NCBI GenBank assembly: GCA_963931865.1
Contig: OZ007509.1
Location: 6,402,882 to 6,466,881 of the forward strand
DNA: 64,000 bases
Reading direction: 5' to 3'
Origin: Axinella damicornis
Taxonomy: Eukaryota; Porifera; Demospongiae; Axinellida; Axinellidae
Of this stretch, positions 10,172 through 22,300 are shown piece after piece. The translations under genes were made by a program, and so were the position numbers. The first letter of the stretch is position 1. Each line of letters starts with the position of its first letter. Under the pieces are notes generated by a model. The model was not told the DNA's origin. It saw nothing but the letters and a program-made list of their open reading frames with translations, and ran no database searches.

Positions 10172-13100
10172 ATGGCCGAATGTAGATCAGGTAAACAGTT
10201 TGTATGCGATGTTTGCGAAGTTGGTTTCGCATATCCCTCCAAACTAAAAAGACACCAGAGAAGTCGGAAGCACGCATTGTTCGAAACTGTCAGCAAAAGA
10301 ACCCGGAGATACCATGATGCAGACGAATCAGCACTCTCGGCTTTCAACGCAGCACACAAAGATGTTGAGGTAAGAGAAGTTTACTAATAAAAATTAGCTA
10401 CCTCCATGCTGAACGCTATCATTGAACAGCAGAATTTGGGAGATGAGAGTTTGCGGAGTGAGTCGGTACCGGTGGAAGAGATGGAGAGCGGAGAATATGA
10501 AACAGACTCCCAGAATGAAGGTGATTAATTAATGTGGCATGAGGATATATAGATACAACTACTGCATACACGTACACCAGTATGACAGCCTAGTAATATT
10601 GCTGAATACCAATGCCAGTGGATGAGCTTGTCGGTACGTTCGTGTTCATATCGTATGTTCCACTGTAACTTATGCAGGCAATGAAACTGACAACGATGAA
10701 GCTGAATGTGAAGGTGCACAAGAAAGCTATTATACATAGGCCTACTGTCACAGTGACATGTTTTCAAATGTGAGTGCATACTCCCCTACAGAGTTACTGG
10801 AGATCTTAAGGAGGGATGAAACATGTTACGATGCCAGCATCAATGCCTTCTCACCATTTCCCTCCAAGAGTGCAGCACTGATGTTCTTGTTGGTTAACAG
10901 CACACGGCCAATTGTAAGAGTATACATGTACACTATATAGCATGACATTGTGTGCCACAATCATAGATAGCTGAGATGGATGCTACAATCTACAGGGAGA
11001 AACAGCTCTGAAATTCATCATCTTTGCCTGCAAGCAGCTTGATCCTAACACACCAGGCTTGAACCAAGTGAAAAAGATCAAACTTCCTGGATATGTACCA
11101 CCATCAAAGGTAATGTTTCTGTTTCTCAATACAGTGAGCTTGCATGCACATTTTGAGCTAATATTATGGTTCTTATAATGCAGTTTTACACATCCGGATC
11201 CAGTGGTGTTCCATTCTTTGCCAATCTCCCATCAACCATTTTGGCAAGATGTTTAGCTAATCCAGACACATCAAAGAGTCTTCAGAGATACCCTGTCTAC
11301 ACAGATGAACCTTGCAGGTAATGACAGGCATGGAGACGTATATACAGACACGGGTATAGTGTATCATCTCCATACTCAAAAATTTTGCGCTCTCTTGTAT
11401 ATGGAGCATAATCTTTAAATTCAGAATATGAACTTGCAGTGAAATGTATGAGGCTTCCAGGTGGCACACAGATGAGCGGTTTCTTGCCCCGATGATCATA
11501 CATGGAAATGGTGAACAAATTTTCATTGGGGATATCGTAACGTTCCAAGACCCTTCCCATGGCCTATGTTATGGAAAAGCGGTGAAGTTTATGACTAAGG
11601 TAATTAATAATGTGCATAGTGAGCTAACTACTAGTTCACGCTTTGCATGCATGTTTAACCGATAGTAAAAAAGAAATAAGAGACAAGCTATACAGTTAAC
11701 CCATGAGATAGGTTTGGCCTTTTTGTAATCAGATTGATCTCCTCCATGTATATATGATAGAAATCTGCTGGAATCATGCTTGTGGTGGTAAACATGATCA
11801 TCGAGACAGCGTCATCCAGGTTCACGCTCCTCAATCAACCTACAATCATTGCTTGCAGTCAGATCACTGGTGTTGCCTGCAGTCTGCCCTTTCAAAAGCT
11901 GATGTGGATATTGTTGAAGAAACAGATCAAACCAGAGAAATGACAACAACAGTAAGCCAAATAATATTATCATGCCATAATATTATGAATGATGCTGAAC
12001 TGTACTGGTATTATACATCTATATCTGTAGGAGTGGAACCGCTTGGTGTCATGTCACCAGTTTGAGATTCTACAGAAGCCCAAAATCCATCTCCTTTTAC
12101 ATCTAGCAGATAATATGCTGGAATTTGGACCAACTGCCTCATTCAACACAGAGAGGTGATGAGATTATTGACCATGCTATATGCACATAAATATAATACA
12201 TGTATTATGCTGGATCAATCATGATAAATAATCCCCTCAGATGTGAATCATTCAATGGAGTAATCAGAAGCTACAATGTCAATGGCAACAAGAGAGCTTC
12301 TAGCAGAGATATTGCGACGAGGTTTGCCGTTGTTGAACATCTGAGATTCATCTGCAGTGGAGGAGTTGTGAGAGAAGAGGCTATGTCACGGTATAGAATG
12401 ATACTTTTTACACAAATCCACACCAATTAAATTAATATCAATGTCACCCATGTAGGTGTGGAGAAGGTCTACAAAACCTTGTGCAGTCCAAGGAGGTGCA
12501 GACCTTCCTACATGGAATGCCCACGCTGGACAAAGCGAAACACATTTATCAACCGGGGACACTGAGAAAGGTATAAGTGCCAGAATTCACGTGCACAATC
12601 AGTCATAAATTATGAGGATCCTGCAAACTTATATACGCACTCAGGACATGCACACAGTTTCTAAAATTGAGAACATCAGGCTTGTGACTCCAGAAGGAGA
12701 AGAAACTGTGGGCAACCTTCAAGCAGCAGGCTATTTTTGGTGCAGCACAATCCCTTTGAAGACAACAGTGGCCTGCTGTTAATGATTCAATGGCCGGGGT
12801 GTCTTGCCAACTGCCAGGACTATGTGGCATTCTGCACTGACACAGGAGAGGTATGAGTACGAAAGGATCATATCTTTTCATCATAATGTTATCTACAAAA
12901 TTAATGTATTCACAGGTGGAGTATGGACAACTCAGTGCGTGCTTCGTTGAGACGAAACAACTTGGAGAATACTGCATTTTACAACGCTATGAACGGGTTC
13001 TCTGTGGTGCACGTGACGAGCAACTGAGAAATGAAAAAGAGTGCCCCCTCCTGTTCCGCACGAAAGCCCTTGCTGTAATTCCGGCATCTTCAATCTGTAC

Positions 13101-13231
13101 AGCAGTTTCCATTGTACATGAATGTGGCCAGTCTTGCCTCTTTCTGCAAGGGCAAAAAAGCTGGACTGCAGAACGTGAATGTATAACCCGCTCTGGATTG
13201 CAACTTATTCATGACAATTCTAACACTTTGT
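10172..13231 (+). pseudogene. C2H2-finger transposase-like protein (KDZ/Plavaka-like C-terminus), about 12 exons, 3' end lost to a repeat
   Basis: Exons with in-phase GT-AG joins: 10172-10369, 10430-10520, 10678-10713, 10792-10913, 10996-11109, 11184-11317, 11440-11599, 11761-11951, 12031-12155, 12241-12390, 12456-12570, 12645-12850 and 12916-~13231. The N-terminus has one C2H2 finger (CDVCEVGFAYPSKLKRHQ then H-x5-H). The C-terminal half has FGPTASFNTERCESFNGVIR and SSRDIATRF...GGVV, a signature I know from KDZ/Plavaka-like transposase relatives. Frameshifts are needed inside 11761-11951 (near 11890) and 12645-12850 (near 12720). The last exon stops abruptly where the dimeric repeat begins at 13232. 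Finger plus conserved core fits a DNA-binding transposase or a domesticated derivative. Catalytic residues could not be assigned. Confidence 0.55.
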
Positions 13232-13797
13232 TACACTCCTGGTATAGGAAAAATTGTGCCGCGTAATGTAATTACACTCCTGGTATAGGAAATAAAGTGC
13301 CGCGTAAATAATCCAATATAAATGATATAAATAATGTTTGAGTACTTAGGATTGGCCTACAGAGATTCTGACTACACCGCCGTGATCGTTATCATGCACT
13401 GACCTGAATGATAAAAGTTGGTGCTGAAACTCACCTTGGTGGTGGAGATATGAGCGCTTTTGTCTCGCTGTTGGCCGCCATTGCTCGAGCGCTCCATCGA
13501 CTTCCGGTGGCAGTACCGTTCTTAGGAAGGCACACGAAGATTCTGACAACACGGCCGTGATCGCTGTCGTTCACTGACGCTTGCATGCCAAACTCACCGT
13601 GCTGGCTAAGTTGTGAGTGCTGTAATAATGTCTTGTCTTCCTTCGGTCGCCATTGCATTGCTCGCGATCGACTGAGCGTGGTTGCCACGTGGCATGTGCG
13701 TTAATTGGAACGAATTGCAATACTTAGCTTGCGCTACGGCGAGTCGCAACCGGGGTTGCAACGCGGCTAGGCTACCAGGAGTGCGGTTGCCCCTCGT
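13232..13797. repeat. dimeric interspersed repeat that truncates the upstream gene
   Basis: Begins with two tandem copies of 'acactcctggtatagga...gtgccgcgtaa' (13234-13308), then the standard dimeric unit ending in 'ccaggagtgcggttgcccctcg'. The upstream coding exon loses its family-like sequence at the first base of this block. Confidence 0.75.
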
Positions 13798-13814
13798 CAA
13801 CAAAGCAGAAATAA

Positions 13815-14127
13815 ACATATTAAATAATGTTTGAGTACCTAGGCTTGGCCTACAGAAATTCTGACTACACCGCCGTGATCACTATCATGCACTGACCTGA
13901 ATGTAAAAAGTTGGTGTTGAAACTCACCTTGGTGGTGGAGATATGAGCCTGGGGCGTTTTTAGGAAAGGCACACGAAGATTCAGACCACACGGCCGTGAT
14001 CACTGTCGTTCACTGACGCCATAACTCACCGTGCTGGCAGTTGTGAGTTGCAATACCTAGCTTGCGCTACCAGCGAGTTGCAACCGGTTGCAGCGGCTGC
14101 TACCAGGAGTGCGGTTGCCCCTCGTAT
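13815..14127. repeat. dimeric interspersed repeat, internally deleted copy
   Basis: Same family and orientation; about 140 bases between 'gagatatgagc' and 'ttaggaaaggc' are missing relative to the copy at 13232. Confidence 0.7.
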
Positions 14128-14139
14128 AATATAAATAAT

Positions 14140-14632
14140 ATATATAATGTTCGAGTACTTGGGATTGGCCTACAAAGATTCTGACTACACTGCCGTGATC
14201 GCTATCCAGCACTGACCTGAACGTATAAAATTGGTGCTGAAACTCACCTTGGTCGAGGAGATATGAGCGCTTTTGTCTCGCCGTTGGCCGCCATTGCTCG
14301 AGCGCTCCATCAACTTCCGGTGGCAGTACCGTTCTTAGGAAAGGCACACGAAGATTCTGACCACACGGCCATGATCGCTGTCGTTCACTGACGCTTACAT
14401 GCCGAAACTCACCGTGCTGGCTAAGTTGTGAGTGCTGTAATAATGTCTTGTCTTCCTTTTGGTCGCCATTGCTCGCGCAATCGACTGAGCGTGTTGCCAT
14501 GTGGCATGTGCGTTAATTGGAAAGCATTGCAATACTTAGCTTGCGCTACGACGGCAAATCGTGGAACGAACTGTCACACTTAGCTTGTGCTACCGTTTAA
14601 CCGCGGCTACCAGGAGTGCGGTTGCCCCTCGT
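14140..14632. repeat. dimeric interspersed repeat, full copy
   Basis: Last copy of the cluster, preceded by an AT-rich 'ataatataaata' stretch and ending in 'accaggagtgcggttgcccctcg' at about 14630. Confidence 0.75.
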
Positions 14633-16019
14633 TTTGTGTAAATATTTATTGCATGAAGTGTCTTAACAGTTGAATAATAGATTTCATTCTCATTCTTGAG
14701 TCCAGCAACATATGCACTGTGAACCTATAGCAAATAGCTAGCTATATGCACACAGATCCGACTGCATGGAAAATATTACACAGGTGTGTAACAGATATAT
14801 TATCAACATACCTGTGCAAACGTATCCGTTACAGCCGGTGTTGCCACGGACCTAGCTGTTACGGTGAGCTGCCCTAATTTCCGCTTACAGGTCTGTAGTT
14901 CACGGATACGTAACGGACCGTATACGTACCTGTTACAGCCCGTGAAAAAATCGTTGTGTAGTACTATCCCAACACCGCAGACGTACCGAGTAATGATCCC
15001 CAGGGTTGCCTCGATCAACAAAGTCTTTGACCACTGCATGGTTCCAGAATCCCCCCCAACGGGTAATTAATTACCCCCTCAAATGGAGTGCATTCATTGA
15101 ACTGCTTCACGATATAGGCTTCCCAGAACTTAATTGCTCAAGATCTGAGGGAGGCCCTTGAGAATAGGGTGTAGCGAGAATAGGGTGTAGCACACCTCTC
15201 GCTAGCTGTCTAAGCTGTGTCTTCTATAATTATCTTTTATAAACTAAGTTGGACAGAGAGAGCTCTTGTCCTAGGACAGACAGAGATGTTGTGGGTCAAA
15301 TGAAGAACACGATCCAGTTGAGGTCTATAGGGTATGGTAGGCCCCAGATGAGGCTACAAATAGGCGATAGTGTCACAGTCTGCAGTTGATCTGATCTTAA
15401 TTGTAAGCTCTGCCCACAATTTATGAGTGTGTGGTCAGTGCCTGCTACGATGCCACCATGCACCACAGCTTGCTTGGATCTGGGCGTATTAGTTTAGTTA
15501 AATTGGTTTTATCCAGTGGAACATGGAAATGGTTACACAGGAGGTCATGGACCTATCTAAGGTGCTCCCCTAAAACAAAAACGAGAAGAAATAAAAGAAG
15601 AAATAAAAGCTACTGTACAACAACAGTAATACAATGCTAACAGGACAAAGACATGTTATAATAATCCGAATACACAATGAACACTATGGCGGTACAAGTG
15701 GAGAATGACACTGCTTCAACTTAAATCTAAACAAATTATAAGTATGTGAACAACAAACATCAGAAGGATGTGAATTCCACACAAATGGGGCAGAAACAAA
15801 ATAACCTTGTTCATCCTGTTATGACGTGCAATTGTATTCGCAATTTACAAACATGTAGCCACAGGAGACAGAGAATCAGGCTGACACCACACAATGCTAT
15901 ATCCTTGTGTGCTGCTTCTCTGCTGTGAGTGGTTAAGAGCAATTTTAGGTAACCATTAAATTTTTCTTCAAAGAAATTTTTATCTCCTGGCACGTTCAGG
16001 AAACAGTTAGCTTCACATG
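14633..16019. other. intergenic region, no gene recognised
   Basis: No exon with recognisable homology. A short inverted motif ('cgtatccgttacag' / 'acggatacgtaac') lies at 14820-14935. The segment up to 16019 may hold the 3' untranslated part of TAF2. Confidence 0.3.
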
Positions 16020-16029
16020 AAGTGCTGCG

Positions 16030-16300
16030 TGAATATTTGCACGACCGGCTCAAAGGTGTCTCCACCTCAGTGCTGTGCTTGTGCCGTGCTTGCGTTTGTG
16101 TTCTTTGTGTTTGTGCTGCTTCTTGTGTGTGTGTTCAGTCTTGTGTTGCTTGTGCTTAGGAGGGCGGGGACTCAGGGGGTCGTCACTGTGTACGCTGGAC
16201 AGCATCGACTCGGCTGGGCTGGTGGTACAGCTCCTGCTGTCGAGGGATGGAGAGACGCGAGGTCTCTTCAAGTATGATGTTGAGATCTTCAGAGAGAGGG
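16030..16300 (-). CDS. TAF2: TAF2, C-terminal His/Lys-rich tail exon
   Basis: The minus frame gives a Ser/Pro-rich stretch (RPRVSPSLDSRS, then SPRPPKHKQHKTEHTHKK) followed by alternating His-Lys. A basic His-Lys tract near the end of the protein is a hallmark of animal TAF2. The 3' boundary is not certain; the frame runs on to about 16050 before a stop. Confidence 0.6.
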
Positions 16301-19300
16301 ACTTGATGATGCAATAACTAGGTTTGAGCTGGTCGCAGAAGGCAGTGGGTGAAAGAGGGAAGCTCCTGTCGTCAAGTGCTCATTACCAGCTGCCACTGTA
16401 GTGACCAGGAGCAATGGCTGTGAGGCAACTGGCAGGGACTGCAGGGCAGAGGGAGATAGTTCATGGAGATGACTAATGTGATTGTACTATGCCGGTTCCA
16501 CTGGTGGGATTACTGCTCACAGGTTCGCACTGCAGCCTATCACAAGATGGAACCTCATTCCCAGGCTGCATTGTAGGAGAGAACATGCGGCCTGGGAACG
16601 AGGCTGAGCAAGATGATGCATCCGACTACAGAAATGGTGCTATATGTGTACCTGCGCCAGAGTGTCCTTCCTGATCATCTCGCTAGATGCCATCGGAGAC
16701 GGGGTCGCAGCACTGGCCATTCCCGCACTTGCCTCCTCTGGCGTCAGTGTCAGCTTAGGAACAGGGCTCTGCATCAGGAGGAATGGATATCAAGTAACTA
16801 GCATATGGAGATTGTATTTCAGAAGGCTCAGTCTCCCATATCAACTGAGGTACTGACCCCTCTTCAGATCTGGCGGTGAGGACCAGCTCCTCCGCCACTG
16901 GACGGTGCTGCGGACCTTGTGGCATATACTGTATCGTGGGCTAGGAATGAGCTATGAAGCTGGGATTTGCACCATTGTGATCAGTATGAACGAAGCATTC
17001 CAATGAAGTCCAGTTTGCTGTCAGTTGAATTTTGACCCAAAATCATGAAAAACCATGGATTTGGCCTTTGGCTGACAGCGATTTTTTGACAAAAATGTGA
17101 CCGAGATATCATATGTCATTCCCATACCCATACCCACAACACAAACTCTTACCACGCTGGGGGATGAGAGACTCAATCGTGCCACTTTCTCCTTCAGATC
17201 AACAACCACACCGAGCTGCACAACAACAACAAACAAGAAGAATAATAAACAACAACAAGAGAAATAAAAAAACAAGAATAAACAACAACAAGAATAAGAG
17301 GAATAAGATGACTAAACATCAAGCAGCAACTATTGGAGACTTGGAGTCACGTTCAAATTGACCCATGACGCATGGACACGTAACATAAGGGCTGCAGTGA
17401 GTTACGGCACAACGTATGGTGCATATTTCCATGGTGGACATAGTCATCTATCCACACTTGGCATTAAATGTAAGCATAAGCGTACGTGGGAACTCGACTA
17501 GGGCCAGTCTCATTCCCAGGCTCTTGCGGGGGGAGGAGTACTGAGGAGTTCAAATTGCTTGTCCAAGATCCATTTCAAATTTTCGTGCATGCACACTGAT
17601 GAGAGAGTGCATAGTGTGTGCCTTCGCCATTTACATGGCGTAGCTGTCTTGCTGTAAACGAATGCACAATCGTTCAAACGAACACAGTAATTTGCAATTC
17701 CCAGCTACTGTAGCTGAGACTTGGAGTGCAAAGGCCGTTTCCATGGCCACAGTTATGTGTATGCACTAATTTCTTGAATGGATCTGGGACAAGCAACCTG
17801 AAATCCTCAGTAGTCAAACCCTTGCACAGACAATGCCTGGAGTACATCATGCATCTTCAGTTGTACTGGTGTAATGATAATGACAGAATCCTGGGGGGGG
17901 GGGGGGGGGAACTAGTATGTACCAGGCTCTCTGTTCGCGGATACCAGTTCCATTCCTGCCTCCGGGCCTCGTTCCCAGGATCCACTCCATGGAAGGGAAT
18001 GGAATGGAATGGAAGGCAGTTATTCATTTGCAAGCAAACTGAGGTGATAATAGTGCTACTACTATGATGTCATGAACGAGCAGCGTACCCCCTGGGGCAC
18101 ACACGTTGGTGTGAGCCGACCGTAGAGGACGGAGTAGAGGTCAACAACAGCGCTGCGAAGGCGAGAGTCATAGTAGAACCTCTTGCTGCCGGAGAAACCA
18201 AATGTGAACCTCAAGTCAGATGGGATAGGATACTAAATCAGGCCTAAGCAATAAGAAATACCTCCCCTCCTTCCCTCTCCTCCCCCTTCCTCCACTCTCC
18301 ATTCCCGCAAACCAGTGTGATTCTTAAGTCATATGGGATAGGATACTAAAACAGGCGAAAGCAGAGAGAAATACCCCCTCCTTCCCCTTCCCCATCCTCC
18401 CCTTCCTCCACCCACCTCCCCCTCCTCCCACTTCCTCCCCCTCCTCCCCTTTCCTCGACTCTTCACCCCACCTCCCGATTCCTCCCCTTCCTCCTTCCTA
18501 CCCCTCCTTCCCTTCCTCCCCTCTCCTCCCCCTTCCTCCACTCTCCACTGCATCCCAATGGATGGTCGGTCACTTGTAGTCCTGCGGGACAAATCCCATA
18601 ACTATTTTTGAGTTGTCAGTATAATGGTGCTTTAGTAGCCCAAGAGTACTTTCATCCGTAGTGTGAGGACTGGATGAAAGTACTCTTGAGCTACTAACAG
18701 CCTCGTTCCCAGGCCGTGTGTGTCTCCTTCCATGTGGCCTGGGAACGAGGCCAGGCTAACACCCACCACATGAGAGCCCAGATCCGCTCCACGAGCTGCA
18801 GAGTGTTGAGTCTGGATTCTGTTCTTCGGGTAAAGGGAGAGTTGGCTGCTAGCATGCCTATAGGACAGCAAGGCTGTGGGAGGGATGAGAGGAGAGGAGG
18901 AGGTGGAGGGGGAAGGGGGGAGGTGGGAGCAGAAAAAGGAGAGGGAAGGAGGAGGGGGGAGGAGGAGGGGGGGGCCAAAGGCAATAGGCAATGAACGATA
19001 AGCAGTAGATGATCTCACCGGATGCTAGGCTGCTGCTCCCTCTCCACCACCTCCACGAGGAAGGCGAGCTCACTCTTCTCGGCTGAAGCACACGGAGATA
19101 CAAAATGGTCAAGGCCCATCACCTCAACCTATTTTTGGCCACACCCAGTGCTACTGTGACAGCACAATGGGCAGGGAATGGCGGCCACACCCAGTGCTAC
19201 TGTGACAGCACAATGGGCAGGGAGTGGTGACCACACCCAGTGCTACTGTGACAGCACAATGGGCAGGGAGTGGTGACCACACCCAGTGCTACTGTGACAG

Positions 19301-22300
19301 CACAATGGGCAGGGAGTAGTGACCACACCCAGTGCTACTGTGACAGCACAATGGGCAGGGAGTGGTGACCATACCCAGTGCTACTGTGACAGCACAATGG
19401 GCAGGGAGTGGTGACCACACCCAGTGCTACTGTGACAGCACAATGGGCAGGGAGTGGCGGCCACACCTAGTGCTCCTGTGACAGCACAATGGGCAGGGAG
19501 TGGTGACCACACCCAGTGCTACTGTGACAGCACAATGGGCATGGAATGGCGGCCACACCCTGTGCTACTGTGACAGCACAATGGGCAGGGAGTGGTGACC
19601 ACACCCAGTGCTACTGTGACAGCACAATGGGCAGGGAGTGGTGACCACACCCAGTGCTACTGTGACAGCACAATGGGCAGGGAGTGGCGGCCACACCCAG
19701 TGCAGCACAATGGGCAGGGAATGACTCTAGGTAGCCTCATTGCCAGGCCACAGTCTAGAAATGAGGCTAGGCTCAAGGTAGCATACCTTGCACTATATGT
19801 CCACAATACATCCGAGTGCTGCCAGCCTGACATCAATGAAGTTACCAGACCTGGAAACATGGAGAAGACGGCAAGCCTCGGTGAAGAAGACTTCTAATAG
19901 CAGCACAAGCTCATGTCACACACACACCACAAATCGTCTCAACAACATACATGTAGCATGTTATTAGTGAGTTGCTATGACAACATACCCAGCATATTCA
20001 CAGAAGACGTGGCTTTCAGTTGCCAGGTGGCCATTCTTCTGGAGGACTCATGATCAGAGAGCCCATAAACAGCTGTGAAAGAACAGAGAGAAGATTCCAG
20101 ATCCACCTTGCAAGTTTGATGTGACCTTTATGCAGCAGGCCTTCAGCCCAACCCCCAGTTTTGCACCATTCTTGAAACACGATACTAGGGGGCAGTGATG
20201 TGTTGGTAGCAATGCAGAACTAGGGAGGCCTAGGATGGGGGTGGGGCTGAAGGTCTGGTAGACAGCTGCACAAAGGGAGTGGTCAGGGAACCAATGGCAT
20301 GCAGGTCCATGCACTGGTATGTGGGACAGCTGGGATTGATTGAGCAGCTGTTGCTAACCTATAGCGGTAACAGCTGGGATTGATTGAGCAGCTGTTGCTA
20401 ACCTAACGGTAACGGCATAGTGGTAGGACGGTAACACCTTCTCTATGTTGAGGTGTAGAACAATCTCCTGCAGTATCACCTGGTGGAGAGAAATCCACAC
20501 GTCGCGAAACAAATGTGAAAATCGAAACAGCAGGTTGTCAAAATAATGTAAAATCAACATGGTACGTATATAGACCATAACCAGTTGACTGACACACCAC
20601 CTTCTCTGGTGATTGGAGATATAATGGTACACTAGTCTTGTTCCCGGACTCCTCAGAAGAGGGTCTGGGAATGAGACTAATGATGTACTAACTACTGCAT
20701 CCATTATCTGTTACAGCCCTTATGGAAAAAGTTGTAAGAATCTTATATCTTATTTCCTGCTAATTTTGTTGTTGACCTCATGCAATTTTCTATTATATAC
20801 ACATTACCAGAATTACTACTAACACAGCTGTGCTAGTGTTAACTTCTCACTGAAGTGTGACTGAATGTACTTATTGCTATGCATATAGCGGGAAATTTTG
20901 TAGGTACAAATTTTCGCATAAATGGCTGAAATGACTTCAGAAGCGTATTTTCATAATTATGCCTTGCATGCATATTGCCACACCCCCTAGCATTACATGC
21001 ACGTAACACATGTCGATGGTGTCGTTTTCGATTGAAGCAGTGCACAATAGTGAGAGGGTACCACGTCTACAATGCTGACATCTGGGCCTCTGGTGTTGGC
21101 GAAAAATTCCGGCAGCATACTCATCGACCATTGCTGCTCAGTGAACTTGGCTTACTTCGATCTGTCACACTTCCCACAGCCTTGTTATCATCACAGGCTA
21201 ACAGTCATAGACAGGTCCACGAATCTGGTAGGCCGTTCGAAGGCTAGAAATACGTTACAAACGCCATCGCTTACTCGCCGCTTCCATGTGTTCAAATGCC
21301 AGTTCATTACAATTTTGACCGTTAAAGCTTTCTATTTTCGTAATCTCAAGGCTTCATACGAAACACACAAAAATTTGCACTGTACGAAATTTCCCGCTAT
21401 ATGCAGTACGTATGTGCAAAGCCGCATGCACTAAATAGAATCGAAGTGGATATTGGTCCAGCAGGAAGTAGGGCAATCGGTTAGGGTATATTAGGGCCAG
21501 GGCCGGTTCTAGATGCGTGCGCGTTTCCGGTACCGTATTTACTTCCTGCCGGACCAATATCCACGTCAAAATAGAATACCAGTCTGAAGCACTACATGAA
21601 GGCATGCAGCCTCCCACAAGCTACTTCAATACTGGTACCGGTACCACAGTTTAGCATTCCTGACAAATCTAAAGCAACCACAGGTCATGAATAACCCTCC
21701 TATAAGAATCAGAAAGGTATAGTTTAGATGGGACAGCCTGTTTGGAACCAGAACAGGACACTCGATACATGTCAGAATCAACTTCAACAACAGATTGTTG
21801 CTTACACTTGGCCCTGTACTGCATGCCACTATGTTCAGTGGCTAGTAGACAAAAAAAAAACACACAAAGTATGGTTGCTGGATATCTCAGAGCTCTCCTA
21901 TGGATGGGTGCCCTTCCGTCAGTCAAACTTGTTAGCTATAAGAGCTATAAAAGCTAAACTGCTTATGACCTTGCTGGTTTAACTGATAGCTACCAGATAG
22001 CTCATAAATCACGAAGGCACAGAATTGGCTGTATATATAGCTGTACATGCATGGTTAGCTGTACATGTATGCCGTATGGACTCACCAAATCTCAGTTGGC
22101 TGTATAGGCAATTGCAACTAGCCCTCTGAAACATTTGCAACTGTAGCTTGAGAACCAATATAGCAGCTAGACTATACTAGCTATAGCTAAACTAAAGGAG
22201 TCTAGAGCTACGCACTGCTACTGCAACTTGCTAGACTAAATTAGCTCTAAAGCAACAAAAAATTTCAAATGAAATGGGCAGCTGCTGCATGTACAGTACT

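Noticed and set aside
8627..14500. Recurring minus-strand Arg/Gln-rich frames of 70-155 codons
   Set aside because: They lie in the dimeric repeat and shift frame from copy to copy, so they are not a conserved protein.
14820..14960. Repeated 'cggatacgtaacgg' words considered as a tRNA or riboswitch-like fold
   Set aside because: No cloverleaf or conserved core could be drawn; only a short inverted repeat.
18325..18990. Gly/Arg- and Pro-rich frames on both strands
   Set aside because: Polypyrimidine/polypurine low-complexity DNA; no recognisable domain and no codon periodicity.
20640..20690. 9-bp duplication around the palindrome at 20.64 kb
   Set aside because: Flanks ATGGTACAC and ATGATGTAC agree at too few positions to claim a duplication.
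20839..21247. Frames shared by the two duplicated segments (also 43494-44265)
   Set aside because: Present in both copies only because the DNA is duplicated; stops and changes fall without codon bias.
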